From: Zoogloea oleivorans
GTDB taxonomy: Bacteria; Pseudomonadota; Gammaproteobacteria; Burkholderiales; Rhodocyclaceae
Assembly (NCBI GenBank): GCA_030157785.1
Contig: JAOAUC010000055.1
Coordinates: 248,001 to 312,000 of the forward strand
DNA: 64,000 bases
Reading direction: 5' to 3'
Numbering within the stretch: position 1 is the first letter of the stretch; every line of letters starts with the position of its first letter. A program made the translations under genes and the position numbers. A model generated the notes under the pieces. That model was not told the origin of the DNA, ran no database searches, and was given only the letters and a program-made list of their open reading frames with translations. Positions 28,436 through 36,058 of this stretch are shown here, in pieces.

Positions 28436-30226
28436 CTATTTAGTCCGGTCTTCCCAATCCACCCAGTCCACCGAATGCGTCTCCAGATACCCGCCTACCG
28501 CTTCACCCACCGTCGGAAAGAATATCTCTTCGCCCAGCTGGGCGAAGAGGCCGAATCGAATGAGCTTGTCCTTGACCGGATCCTTCATCTCGGCAAGGCA
28601 CAGCCTGATCCCCGCAGCTTTCAGGGTTGCATCGAGTTCGGCGAGCATGTCGGCAGCGGTGACGTCCACGCTGGTCACCGGCTCGGCGGCGATGACCATC
28701 CAGCTTACGGGGGTCGGCGCCGCCGTCACGGCATCGAGGACGCGATTCTGAAACAACTCGGCATTTGCAAAAAACAGCGGCGCATCCCAGCGAAACAAGA
28801 CCAGGCCGGGGATGACGCGGGCGTCGGGATAACGGGTGATGTCGTGATAGCCCTTGACGCCATCGGCCCGACCGAGGACGGCAGAATACGGGCGCCAGCC
28901 ATCCCACAGAAATTCGATCACGGCAATCACGATGGCCAGGCCGATGCCCTCAATCGCGCCGAATACGGCAACCCCGGCCAGGCAGCCGATGGACAGCCAG
29001 AATTCCCAGCGTTGAATGCGGTAGATGCGGCGCAGGTCGGTAATCTCGATCAGACCAATCGCCGAGGCAATGACCACGGCCGCCAGCGTGGTCGTCGGCA
29101 AATTGTTGAGCAGATCGGGGGCGGTGACGAGCAGCGCGGCAACACCCAGCGCACCGAAGACACCGGACAATTGCGTTTTGGCGCCGGCCGCCTCGGCAAC
29201 CGGCGTGCGCGATGCACTCGCGCTGACCGGAAAGCCCTGGAACAGACCGGCGACAAGGTTGGCCACCCCCAAGCCCACCATCTCCTGATTCGGATCGACA
29301 AAACTCCCGCTCTTGGCCGCATAGGTGCGCGACAGCACGCTGGTGTCGGCAAACGACACCAGCGCAACGGCGACGCTGCCGAGCAGCACCGGGACGATGT
29401 CGGCATGGTTGATCAAGGGAAACGAGAGGACCGGCAAGCCCTGGGGCAGCGACCCCAGCACCGCGATTCCGCTGCCCGCCGCGAGATCCATGGTGCCAGT
29501 GATGATCGTGGCGCCCAGCACCGCAATCAGCACCCCCGGCAGACGCTGGCTGCGCTTGAGCAGCAGGATGACGGCCAGCGTGGCGACGCCCAGCGCCAGC
29601 GCGGTCCAGTTCGTCTTGCCGGCGAGCACGGCCACACCAAATGCCCAGGCCTTGGCCATCAGGCCATCGGCCTTGACCGAAAACCCGAACAGCGCCGGTA
29701 ATTGGCTGATCACGACCGTCAGCGCAATACCGTTCATGTAACCGTAGCGAATCGGTTTGGACAGCAGTTCGGTGACGAAACCCAGCCGCGCGATGCCGGC
29801 CAGAATACATAACACGCCGGAAGTGACCGCCATCATCCCGGCCAACGCCACGGCACGCAGCGGATCACCGCCCGAAAGCGGCAGAACAACCGCAAGAATG
29901 AGCGCAGCCAATGAGGAGTCCGGCCCCAGTACGAGGATTCGGCTGGGCCCCGCCAAGGCATAGGCCAACAACGGAAAGATGGTCGCATAGAGGCCGTAGA
30001 TGCCCGGAAGACCCGACGCGACGGCATAGGCAATACCCACCGGGACGAGCACCGTGGTGAGCACCAGCCCGGCCACGAGGTCATGGCGCAGCCACGCCGC
30101 TTCGTAGTGACGCAAAACGTACAGTCCCGGCAACCAGCGCAGCCAGGCCGCCTGATCCACAGCCATTTTCTGGCGCTGGATACGACCGGCTTCTGGCGGG
30201 GAACTCGAACGGGGCAAATCGGTCAT
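28436..30226 (-). CDS. SulP-family anion transporter with C-terminal STAS domain, probable bicarbonate transporter
   Basis: About 596 residues. Ten or more hydrophobic segments, with the SulP signature region YGLYATIFPLLAYALAGPSR, are followed by a cytoplasmic STAS domain (about the last 130 residues). The ATG at 30226 gives a normal length; a TTG at 30277 with weak GGTGG is an alternative. It is divergent, 97 bases away, from a beta-carbonic anhydrase gene. In cyanobacteria and other bacteria SulP proteins in this context carry bicarbonate, so inorganic carbon uptake is more likely than sulphate. That is inference from context. Confidence 0.9.
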   Translation of the reverse strand: MTDLPRSSSPPEAGRIQRQKMAVDQAAWLRWLPGLYVLRHYEAAWLRHDLVAGLVLTTVLVPVGIAYAVASGLPGIYGLYATIFPLLAYALAGPSRILVLGPDSSLAALILAVVLPLSGGDPLRAVALAGMMAVTSGVLCILAGIARLGFVTELLSKPIRYGYMNGIALTVVISQLPALFGFSVKADGLMAKAWAFGVAVLAGKTNWTALALGVATLAVILLLKRSQRLPGVLIAVLGATIITGTMDLAAGSGIAVLGSLPQGLPVLSFPLINHADIVPVLLGSVAVALVSFADTSVLSRTYAAKSGSFVDPNQEMVGLGVANLVAGLFQGFPVSASASRTPVAEAAGAKTQLSGVFGALGVAALLVTAPDLLNNLPTTTLAAVVIASAIGLIEITDLRRIYRIQRWEFWLSIGCLAGVAVFGAIEGIGLAIVIAVIEFLWDGWRPYSAVLGRADGVKGYHDITRYPDARVIPGLVLFRWDAPLFFANAELFQNRVLDAVTAAPTPVSWMVIAAEPVTSVDVTAADMLAELDATLKAAGIRLCLAEMKDPVKDKLIRFGLFAQLGEEIFFPTVGEAVGGYLETHSVDWVDWEDRTK

Positions 30227-30323
30227 TGGATGGATGGTGGTCCGGCTCTTCTCCACGCGGTGGATGTATGACTGCAATCGCCACCGTCCGAATTTTATTT
30301 AATCCATTGAAAAAAGATCAACC

Positions 30324-30959
30324 ATGCAGAAAATTATCGATGGCTTTCTGAAGTTCCAAAGCGACGTTTTTCCGGAGCGCTCGGACTTCTTCAAACAACT
30401 GGCGGGCGGGCAAAGCCCCAAGGCCTTGTTTGTTACTTGTTCCGACAGCCGGGTGGTGCCTGAGCTGCTGACACAGCAAGAGCCCGGCGATCTCTTCGTG
30501 ATCCGTAATGCCGGCAACATCGTTCCCTGTTACGGCCCCGAACCGGGCGGGGTGTCGGCAACGGTGGAATACGCCGTTTCCGTGTTGAAGGTTACCGACA
30601 TCGTCATCTGCGGCCACTCCAATTGCGGTGCAATGGCGGCCATTTCCAGCTGCCAGTGCATCGACCACCTGCCGGCGGTTGCCCATTGGCTGCGTTATTC
30701 CGATAGCGCCAAGGCCATTGTCGCTGGCCGGGAATACGCAACGCCGCAGGAGAAGGCAGATGCCATGGTGCGTGAAAACGTGATCGCCCAACTGTCCAAT
30801 ATCCGCACCCATCCTTCCGTAGCGGTAGCCCTGTCGCAACACCGGCTGAATCTGCACGGCTGGGTATACGACATCGAGAAGGGCCACATTGACGCACTGG
30901 ACGGCCAAAGCATGGAGTTCGTGCTGCTCAGCGACAACCCCAACGTCAAGGCGACCTGA
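30324..30959 (+). CDS. Beta-class carbonic anhydrase
   Basis: 211-residue zinc enzyme interconverting CO2 and bicarbonate. Zinc ligands Cys39, His98 and Cys101 and the catalytic Asp41-Arg43 pair ([20 protein letters not shown]) are all present. A purine-rich site lies before the ATG. Divergent from the SulP gene, with which it probably forms an inorganic-carbon supply pair. Confidence 0.95.
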   Translation: MQKIIDGFLKFQSDVFPERSDFFKQLAGGQSPKALFVTCSDSRVVPELLTQQEPGDLFVIRNAGNIVPCYGPEPGGVSATVEYAVSVLKVTDIVICGHSNCGAMAAISSCQCIDHLPAVAHWLRYSDSAKAIVAGREYATPQEKADAMVRENVIAQLSNIRTHPSVAVALSQHRLNLHGWVYDIEKGHIDALDGQSMEFVLLSDNPNVKAT

Positions 30960-30978
30960 TACCGCTAAGTCGGCGTAG

Positions 30979-31305
30979 TCATCCCGCCAGCGCAGCTTCA
31001 AGCTGCGCCTTGTTCATCGCAGAACGCCCCTTGATACCGCGCTGACGGGCCTCGTTGCGAAGCTGAAGCACGGTTCGGCCACCCGGCCCCTGGTGGGAGC
31101 GCAAACCGCCGCGCCGCGCCGAAGACATGTCGTTGATCGACGAAGCGCTGGCGGTCTCCGATTCACCGTGCTGCGCCCGCTCCTTGTTGACCACCCGCGC
31201 CGCGATCTCCTCGGCCAGAGACTCGGGCTTGCCGCCTTCAAGCAGGCTTTCCTTGATGTGGGCGTACTGACGTTCGCGCTTGGCGCTCCAGGCTTTTTGC
31301 GGCAT
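30979..31305 (-). CDS. Small basic protein with Rho-N/SAP-like C-terminus
   Basis: 108 residues. The N-terminal half (AWSAKRERQYAHIKESLLEGG) is the pattern of proteins often labelled plasmid stabilisation protein. The C-terminal 35 residues (LQLRNEARQRGIKGRSAMNKAQLEAAL) look like a Rho-N or SAP-type helix-extended-loop-helix that binds nucleic acid. It starts 3 bases after the OsmC stop, so the two are co-transcribed. The true function is unknown; the plasmid label need not apply. Confidence 0.7.
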   Translation of the reverse strand: MPQKAWSAKRERQYAHIKESLLEGGKPESLAEEIAARVVNKERAQHGESETASASSINDMSSARRGGLRSHQGPGGRTVLQLRNEARQRGIKGRSAMNKAQLEAALAG

Positions 31306-31308
31306 GGC

Positions 31309-31755
31309 TCATGCTCCTGCGTTGTCGAGCGTGGCCTGCAAGCTGATCTCGGCAACGCTTGCCAGCGCCTTCGACAGGGGGCAGTCGCGCTTGGCCGACG
31401 CGGCGATCTCCTGGAAGCGGGCTTCGTCCATGCCGGGCACGCTGGCCTTCAGCGTGAGGGCGATGCGGTCGATCACGAAGGCTTCGCCTTCAGGCACCAA
31501 GCGCACGCTGGCCTGCGTATCGAGCGCGCCGGTGGCAAACCCGGCCTTTTCGCAGGCAAACGAAAACGCCATCGTGAAACACGCCGCATGCGCAGCGGCC
31601 AGTATCTCTTCGGGGTTCGTCCCCTTGCGGTCGTCCTCGAAACGGCTGGCAAAACCATAGGGATAGCCCTGAAGGGCCCCGGTTTCGGTGCTGATCTGGC
31701 CCAGGCCCTTCTTGCCCGACCCTTCCCAATGCACGCTGGCGGTTTTTTCGATCAT
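31309..31755 (-). CDS. OsmC family peroxiredoxin-like protein
   Basis: 148 residues, from the ATG at 31755. Family core GTNPEEILAAAHAACFTMAFSFACEKAG with the first redox Cys, and a second Cys in KRDCPLSKAL, the pair that reduces organic hydroperoxides. An upstream in-frame extension runs into the dispersed repeat and is unlikely to be translated. Confidence 0.92.
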   Translation of the reverse strand: MIEKTASVHWEGSGKKGLGQISTETGALQGYPYGFASRFEDDRKGTNPEEILAAAHAACFTMAFSFACEKAGFATGALDTQASVRLVPEGEAFVIDRIALTLKASVPGMDEARFQEIAASAKRDCPLSKALASVAEISLQATLDNAGA

Positions 31756-31842
31756 GGCGGAATCCTTCAGAGGTGGTTTGAGAAGCCAGCCCAGAATCGC
31801 GGCAAAGATCGGTCGGGTCTGTTGCTCAACACACAAAGCCCC

Positions 31843-31931
31843 TGTAGGGGCGACTTCAGTCGCCCTCCGGACTCCGATCAACGGCATGTCGATGATTCAA
31901 CGCGTGGAGGGCGACTGAAGTCGCCCCTACA
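31843..31931. repeat. Paired inverted copies of the dispersed palindrome
   Basis: Arms 31843-31865 and 31909-31931 carry GGGGCGACTTCAGTCGCCC and its complement. The 43-base spacer resembles, in inverted orientation, the spacer of the copy at 50905-50992 (shared ACTCCG...ACGGCATG...TGATT), so the whole element of about 90 bases, not only its arms, is the repeated unit. It lies between the Fic and OsmC genes. Confidence 0.85.
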
Positions 31932-31944
31932 AGTCGCCCAAAGG

Positions 31945-33069
31945 TCAGTCCGGCTCTGCGTGCAGGGAGTACGCACTGCTGCGGCCCCCGCCCGGGGCCT
32001 TGTGGAGGATGCCGAGGGCAATCAGTTCGTTGATGTCGCGCAGCGCGGTGTCGGGCGAACACTTGGCAATGGCGGCCCATTTGCTGCTGGTGAGCTTGCC
32101 CTCAAAACCGTCGAGCAGGCGATTGAGCAACTTTGACTGGCGCTCGTTGAGCGGCGTGCCCGCCCAGCGCTGCCAGAAGTGCGCCTTCATCAGCACGGCG
32201 TCCAGTGTGTGCTGGGCGCTGTCGACGGCGCGGAGCAATGTCTCCAGAAACCACTCCAGCCAGGCCGTGACGTCCAGCGTCGCCTTCTGGGTGTGCTCAA
32301 GGATGGCGTAATAGTCCTTGCGCTCCCGCTGGATCTGCGCCGACAGACTGTAAAAGCGCTGCGGGCTGCCATCGGCCCGGGCCAGAAGCCAGTCGCCCAC
32401 TGCACGGGCAATGCGTCCATTGCCGTCATCGAAAGGGTGCAGCGTTACGAACCACAGATGGGCCAGCCCGGCCTTGAGCAGCAGGGGCTCGGGCGTAGTG
32501 CCGTTGGCCCATGCCAGAAAGCGGGCAATTTCGGCCGGCAATTGCGCAGCCGGCGGCGCTTCGAAATGAACACGCTGGCGATGCAGGGGGCCGGAAACCA
32601 CCTGCATCGGGCCATTGGCATCATCGCGCCAGGCACCCACACGGATGGGCGAAAGGCCGCTATAGCCCGTGGGAAACAAGGCCGCGTGCCAGCCGAACAA
32701 ACGCGCCTCGGTCAGGGCCGCATCGCCCCGCCCGGTGGCGTCCAGCACCATCTCGACCACACCCTCGACATGGCGGTCCACCGGCGCAAGCGCGCCAATA
32801 TCCACCCCGAGCCGCCGCGCAATGGACGAGCGCACCGACTCGACCTTGAGCAGCTCGCCTTCTATCTCGCTGGTCCTGACCACGTCTTCGGTGAGGGCCG
32901 CCAGACTGGCCTGATCACGCAAGGCCAGGCCCACATCGGCCAGACGCCCAAGCAACCGTCCCTGCGCGTGACTGACCTTGATCAAGGGGCCGGCAAGCGC
33001 CGCCAAGTCATAGCGCCAAACGGGCCAGTCGGGTTCCTGCCAAAGGTAAAGTTTATCTCCGCAATTCAT
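31945..33069 (-). CDS. Fic-domain protein (AMP transferase), class II-like
   Basis: 374-residue protein that would transfer AMP or another nucleotide part to a target hydroxyl. The catalytic motif HPFDDGNGRIAR is intact. An N-terminal TSEIEGE segment matches the (S/T)xxxE(G/N) inhibitory helix, which in class II Fic proteins blocks ATP until relieved, so no separate antitoxin is needed. A C-terminal winged-helix-like segment (LTSSKWAAIAKCSPDTALRDINELIALGIL) suggests DNA or target binding. The gene stands alone beside the repeat-rich 33.1-33.4 kb gap. Confidence 0.9.
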   Translation of the reverse strand: MNCGDKLYLWQEPDWPVWRYDLAALAGPLIKVSHAQGRLLGRLADVGLALRDQASLAALTEDVVRTSEIEGELLKVESVRSSIARRLGVDIGALAPVDRHVEGVVEMVLDATGRGDAALTEARLFGWHAALFPTGYSGLSPIRVGAWRDDANGPMQVVSGPLHRQRVHFEAPPAAQLPAEIARFLAWANGTTPEPLLLKAGLAHLWFVTLHPFDDGNGRIARAVGDWLLARADGSPQRFYSLSAQIQRERKDYYAILEHTQKATLDVTAWLEWFLETLLRAVDSAQHTLDAVLMKAHFWQRWAGTPLNERQSKLLNRLLDGFEGKLTSSKWAAIAKCSPDTALRDINELIALGILHKAPGGGRSSAYSLHAEPD

Positions 33070-33099
33070 ACGGAGATTGTGCAGGGCAATCTCCGCAAG

Positions 33100-33385
33100 A
33101 ACAAGCCCGGCCCCTCACCCCACGCAAAACCCCCTCCACACCCCAAAAAACGACCTCCCCCACCCAAAAATCCCCACCGGCCGATAAAAAATCCCGCTCC
33201 GCCGATAATAAATCCATCCCCCTCGGGGAAAAATCATGAGCAGGTCGGGATAAATCCATTCGTGCCGGGGATTTAATATCAAAAATCGTCGTTTAATCCC
33301 CGGCCGGACATATTAAATCCCCGGCCATCAGGGAAAAAACGACGCCAACGACACATAAATCCCCGATTTTCATCCATTAATCCAT
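33100..33385. repeat. Gene-free stretch with imperfect short repeats (AAATCCC/CGG type)
   Basis: Between the Fic gene and the next gene lies a 357-base stretch of unusual texture: many imperfect copies of AAATCCC or its complement GGGATTT, often beside CCGGC, with A-tracts between. Examples are 33181-33192, 33210-33217, 33249-33258, 33276-33283, 33292-33304, 33313-33325 and 33356-33365. Spacing is irregular, about 10-30 bases, and both orientations occur, so it is not a CRISPR array. A minus-strand frame across it gives low-complexity DFLSAxGDF repeats; I do not call it a gene. Confidence 0.55.
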
Positions 33386-33426
33386 CGCGGAGCACCAATC
33401 GGGCGCCCCGCTACCCCATCGGGCAA

Positions 33427-33894
33427 TCAGACTGCCGCAGCCGCCGGCTTGCGCGGGCGCCCCGGGCTACGCACGGCCATCGCCTGCCGCAACTCATCCA
33501 GCCACTCGGCCTTGCCGTACATCTTCATCAGCGCATAGCCCTCCAGCGCCGCCGTAAAAATGTCGCTGCCCAGCGCCAGCCCCGTGTCCTCCCCCTTCGC
33601 CACCACCCCGCGCAAGCGCACCAAACGCGGCCGCAAGGCATCGAAAGCCGCAATGTCCTTGTGCATCTCGCCCAGATGGAAAGTGGACGGCAGGATTTCC
33701 TGATTCTGTCCCAGCACCAGCGCCGTCTGCCGACAAAACTGTTCCGACTTGTCGCCCATCTTCGCCAACCCCCGCACCTCCTCAGCCGAGAGAGAAAGGA
33801 AAGGCGCAAACACCTCCTCAATCACAGCAATCGCCTGATCAAGCTTGGTGAGGGATTCGGGGGACAGTTCGAGGGAAATCAGGTTTTGCGACAT
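33427..33894 (-). CDS. Helical protein with AT-hook-like tail, unknown function
   Basis: 155 residues, mostly predicted helix, with no membrane segment. The C-terminus RSPGRPRKPAAAAV contains the GRP core of an AT-hook, which binds the minor groove of AT-rich DNA. It faces the AT-rich repeat region just downstream. GC content matches the core chromosome. Family not recognised; it marks the left shoulder of the accessory island. Confidence 0.6.
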   Translation of the reverse strand: MSQNLISLELSPESLTKLDQAIAVIEEVFAPFLSLSAEEVRGLAKMGDKSEQFCRQTALVLGQNQEILPSTFHLGEMHKDIAAFDALRPRLVRLRGVVAKGEDTGLALGSDIFTAALEGYALMKMYGKAEWLDELRQAMAVRSPGRPRKPAAAAV

Positions 33895-34013
33895 GGCATG
33901 ACTCCGGACAAGTTGATTGAGAAAGGCGCCGGAAGCCGGGAGGTGAATCCGCCCAGGGCTCGGCGCCGGGGCGGGATATTACATAAGGCTATGTCATTCG
34001 GGCAACAAGCATT

Positions 34014-34101
34014 GTTTTGCTACCCCAATCGGCGGCGTTTGAAAAGTGAAATATTACCGGTCTGGCATTGGCAAGGGATGGGGGGTGAGGCGTAGGATTG
34101 G
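34014..34101. repeat. Left copy of an approximately 88-base direct repeat (leader module)
   Basis: Shares with 40338-40428 the blocks TACCCCA, GTTTGAAAAGTGAA.TATTACC and GAGGCGTA.GATTGG, with the same 28-base interval between the last two. In both places it sits 35-45 bases before the start of an accessory gene (a dinD remnant here, the NERD gene there). It could be a promoter-leader or the end of a mobile unit. Confidence 0.75.
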
Positions 34102-34145
34102 GGCCGGGCTGCGTAGCAGCAGGGGATAAGAGACAAGGGAGCACC

Positions 34146-34427
34146 ATGCAATCCGGCGCCATCCAACTATTGAAGAATCACTTTGATGCGCTAAGCCAGC
34201 TCACCCCAGACGAAGACATCGAGTTCTGGTTTGCCCGGGACATCATGGAACCGCTTGGATACGCCCGCTGGGAGAACTTCCAGACCGCGATCAACCGCGC
34301 CATTGAGTCCTGCAAAACAACGGGTTACGCGGCAGAGGATCATTTTCGTGGCGTCACGAAAATGGTCAAACTCGGTAGCAGCGCCGAACGAGCTAATGAG
34401 AACTTCACGCTCAGCTGTTCGGCCTAA
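34146..34427 (+). pseudogene. 5' fragment of a DinD-like (BRO-N-type) gene
   Basis: 93 codons with a good ribosome-binding site (GGGAG). The N-terminus IEFWFARDIMEPLGYARWENFQ and the following AEDHFRGVTKMVKLGSSAER match DinD, the DNA-damage-inducible protein D of E. coli (about 270 residues). After GSSAER the frame leaves the family and stops 14 codons on, where AT-rich sequence begins. A second DinD piece at 39951 repeats the stretch EDHFRGVTKM-KLGSSA, so the gene was broken during island growth. It may still be translated but cannot be functional DinD. Confidence 0.7.
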
Positions 34428-34525
34428 GCTGACGACCACCTCCTTGTCGCAAGATGGCGCACCAATGATCCGTCGCCAACATATTTCTATCTTTGAAAAG
34501 AAGACCTTTTCCTACAACCAACAAA

Positions 34526-35536
34526 ATGACAAAAGATTTAGATTTTATTTCAGAGCACAATATTGACTTAGACACATGGGCAGCCGCAAAAATAGATAGA
34601 GAAGCTCTACTTGAAATTAAGCGCGATTTCAACAACAACCAAGCCGACTTTCGAAACTCCGCAGCTTACTTTTCAAATGTGCTTCAGGCTATACCAGGCG
34701 TTCACTCCGTAAGATGGCGAATAAAGGATCCAAAAGGATTGATTCGCAAGATAGTTAGAAAATGCGCCCAAGGCAACGCCAAGTACGCAGACATTTCCGT
34801 AAGAAACTACCAAGAGGTTGTCACCGACCTAATCGGAATAAGAGCCATCCACCTATTTAAGGACGATCTTGTACCAATCGATACTGAAATTCGAGCCAGA
34901 TGGGATACGTGCGAGAACCCCATTATTTACATTAGAGAAGGGGACGACAAGAGCGCTCAGATCGACGCACCCCACGAAATAAAAATTCATGAATTCGGGT
35001 ATCGCTCGGCCCATTACTTGATTGAAAGCAAACCTTCAAGACGAAAGGTTGTTGCAGAACTTCAGGTTCGTACAATATTTGAAGAGGGGTGGAGCGAAAT
35101 TGACCATAAACTCCGATACCCGGACCACTCCGACAACCCAGATCTAAAGTCTGTTTTGACCATTTTTAATAGGGTTGCAGGCAGCGCAGATGAAATAGCA
35201 AGTTTCACGTTGCGCCTCAAGGATTCAATAGAGCGCACCAACTCTCGACTCAGTGAGCTAAAGACCGAAGCCGAACAGGCAAAAAATGAACGAGACGGAT
35301 CGTTCGCCAGAATGGATACAATCCTAAAGGATTTGGACAGCCACAAGAACAAAGGCGAGCAATACCTTGGTCTAATAACACAACTCAAGTCTGAAATTGA
35401 TGGGATCAAGAAGAGCTCGCAAGTGGCCTCCTCCGTTGTTCCCAGTCAGCTTAAAGCCAAGAGTCAGCAGGAAGCGAATCAAGCGGGCGGCGCTTTACTA
35501 GCCGCATTGGCAACTTGGGCATTGCTATCAAAATAG
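34526..35536 (+). CDS. RelA/SpoT-domain nucleotide pyrophosphokinase-like protein
   Basis: 336 residues from the ATG at 34526 (a TTG at 34493 would add 11). The synthetase domain (about 75-220) has DLIGIRAIHLF, the Tyr of YRSAHYLIE and ELQVRTIFEEGWSEIDHKLRY, all family hallmarks of alarmone synthetases. No HD hydrolase domain and no TGS or ACT regulatory domain. A coiled coil (about 235-300) and a hydrophobic C-terminal tail (GGALLAALATWALL) follow. Strongly AT-richer than flanking core genes. Standalone synthetases of this sort can be toxins (toxSAS, CapRel) acting on nucleotides or tRNA. No antitoxin gene is visible. Confidence 0.82.
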   Translation: MTKDLDFISEHNIDLDTWAAAKIDREALLEIKRDFNNNQADFRNSAAYFSNVLQAIPGVHSVRWRIKDPKGLIRKIVRKCAQGNAKYADISVRNYQEVVTDLIGIRAIHLFKDDLVPIDTEIRARWDTCENPIIYIREGDDKSAQIDAPHEIKIHEFGYRSAHYLIESKPSRRKVVAELQVRTIFEEGWSEIDHKLRYPDHSDNPDLKSVLTIFNRVAGSADEIASFTLRLKDSIERTNSRLSELKTEAEQAKNERDGSFARMDTILKDLDSHKNKGEQYLGLITQLKSEIDGIKKSSQVASSVVPSQLKAKSQQEANQAGGALLAALATWALLSK

Positions 35537-35825
35537 CCACTCAATACTCAGACAGTATTGAGGCCTATAATCGGTCATATTGTGAGCGAGGATCAACCAA
35601 AAGCAGCCCTCCGGGCATCCCTGAACTCCGAGGCCCTTTCGGCCCAGAATGCCCGTTCCGAGCGCAGCTGACCGATTTGGTGTCACCGACCGGTACATAG
35701 GAACCACCCATGGGTCGGGATAATCGAGCCAGTTTCACTCTGACGGACATCTCGACCTTTCACTGTCCATCACTACCCTGCCGGGTTTGGCAGTAGGAAA
35801 CCGGTGTCCCTCAAGAGAACCCGAG

Positions 35826-35960
35826 ATGCACAAGTACCGCTAGTTCCTGATGCGCTTGCATCGGGGCGATTCGGAGCGCGAGATTTCCCGTGCCGGTTTG
35901 ATGGGACGAACCAAGTCGGCCCGCTTCCGGAAGTTGGCTTCGGCCCTTACCGCGGAACAC
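35826..35960 (+). pseudogene. Relic of IS21-family transposase (istA-like) N-terminus
   Basis: Frame MHKYR, a TAG stop, then FLMRLHRGDSEREISRAGLMGRTKSARFRKLASALTAE resembles the DNA-binding N-terminus of IS21-type transposases. Codon 6 is TAG where these proteins usually carry Gln (CAG). No istB or downstream istA is present. It lies in a 522-base gene-free stretch (35537-36058) whose earlier part I cannot assign. Family call is from memory of the pattern, hence moderate confidence. Confidence 0.4.
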
Positions 35961-35984
35961 CGAGCTCGCAGCGGAGCGAGTGCC

Positions 35985-36056
35985 ACAAGCAGGTCCTAAT
36001 TCAACGAAAATTGAAGTTCATCCGGGCGGACATGAAGAGCAAAAACGAATCCGCCT
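35985..36056 (+). pseudogene. Relic of a NERD-protein N-terminus
   Basis: The 72 bases encode KQVLIQRKLKFIRADMKSKNESAS, clearly the same as KQALIERELKFMRAGMKGESESAY in the intact NERD gene at 40465. The DNA shares GAATTGAAGTTCAT-like blocks and AACGAATCCGCCT. It breaks off three bases before the stop codon of the 763-residue island protein, marking an insertion joint. Confidence 0.7.
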
Positions 36057-36058
36057 CT

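Noticed and set aside
33100-33385. Possible CRISPR array in the repeat-rich gap
   Set aside because: Units are only 7-13 bases, imperfect, in both orientations and irregularly spaced; no cas genes nearby.
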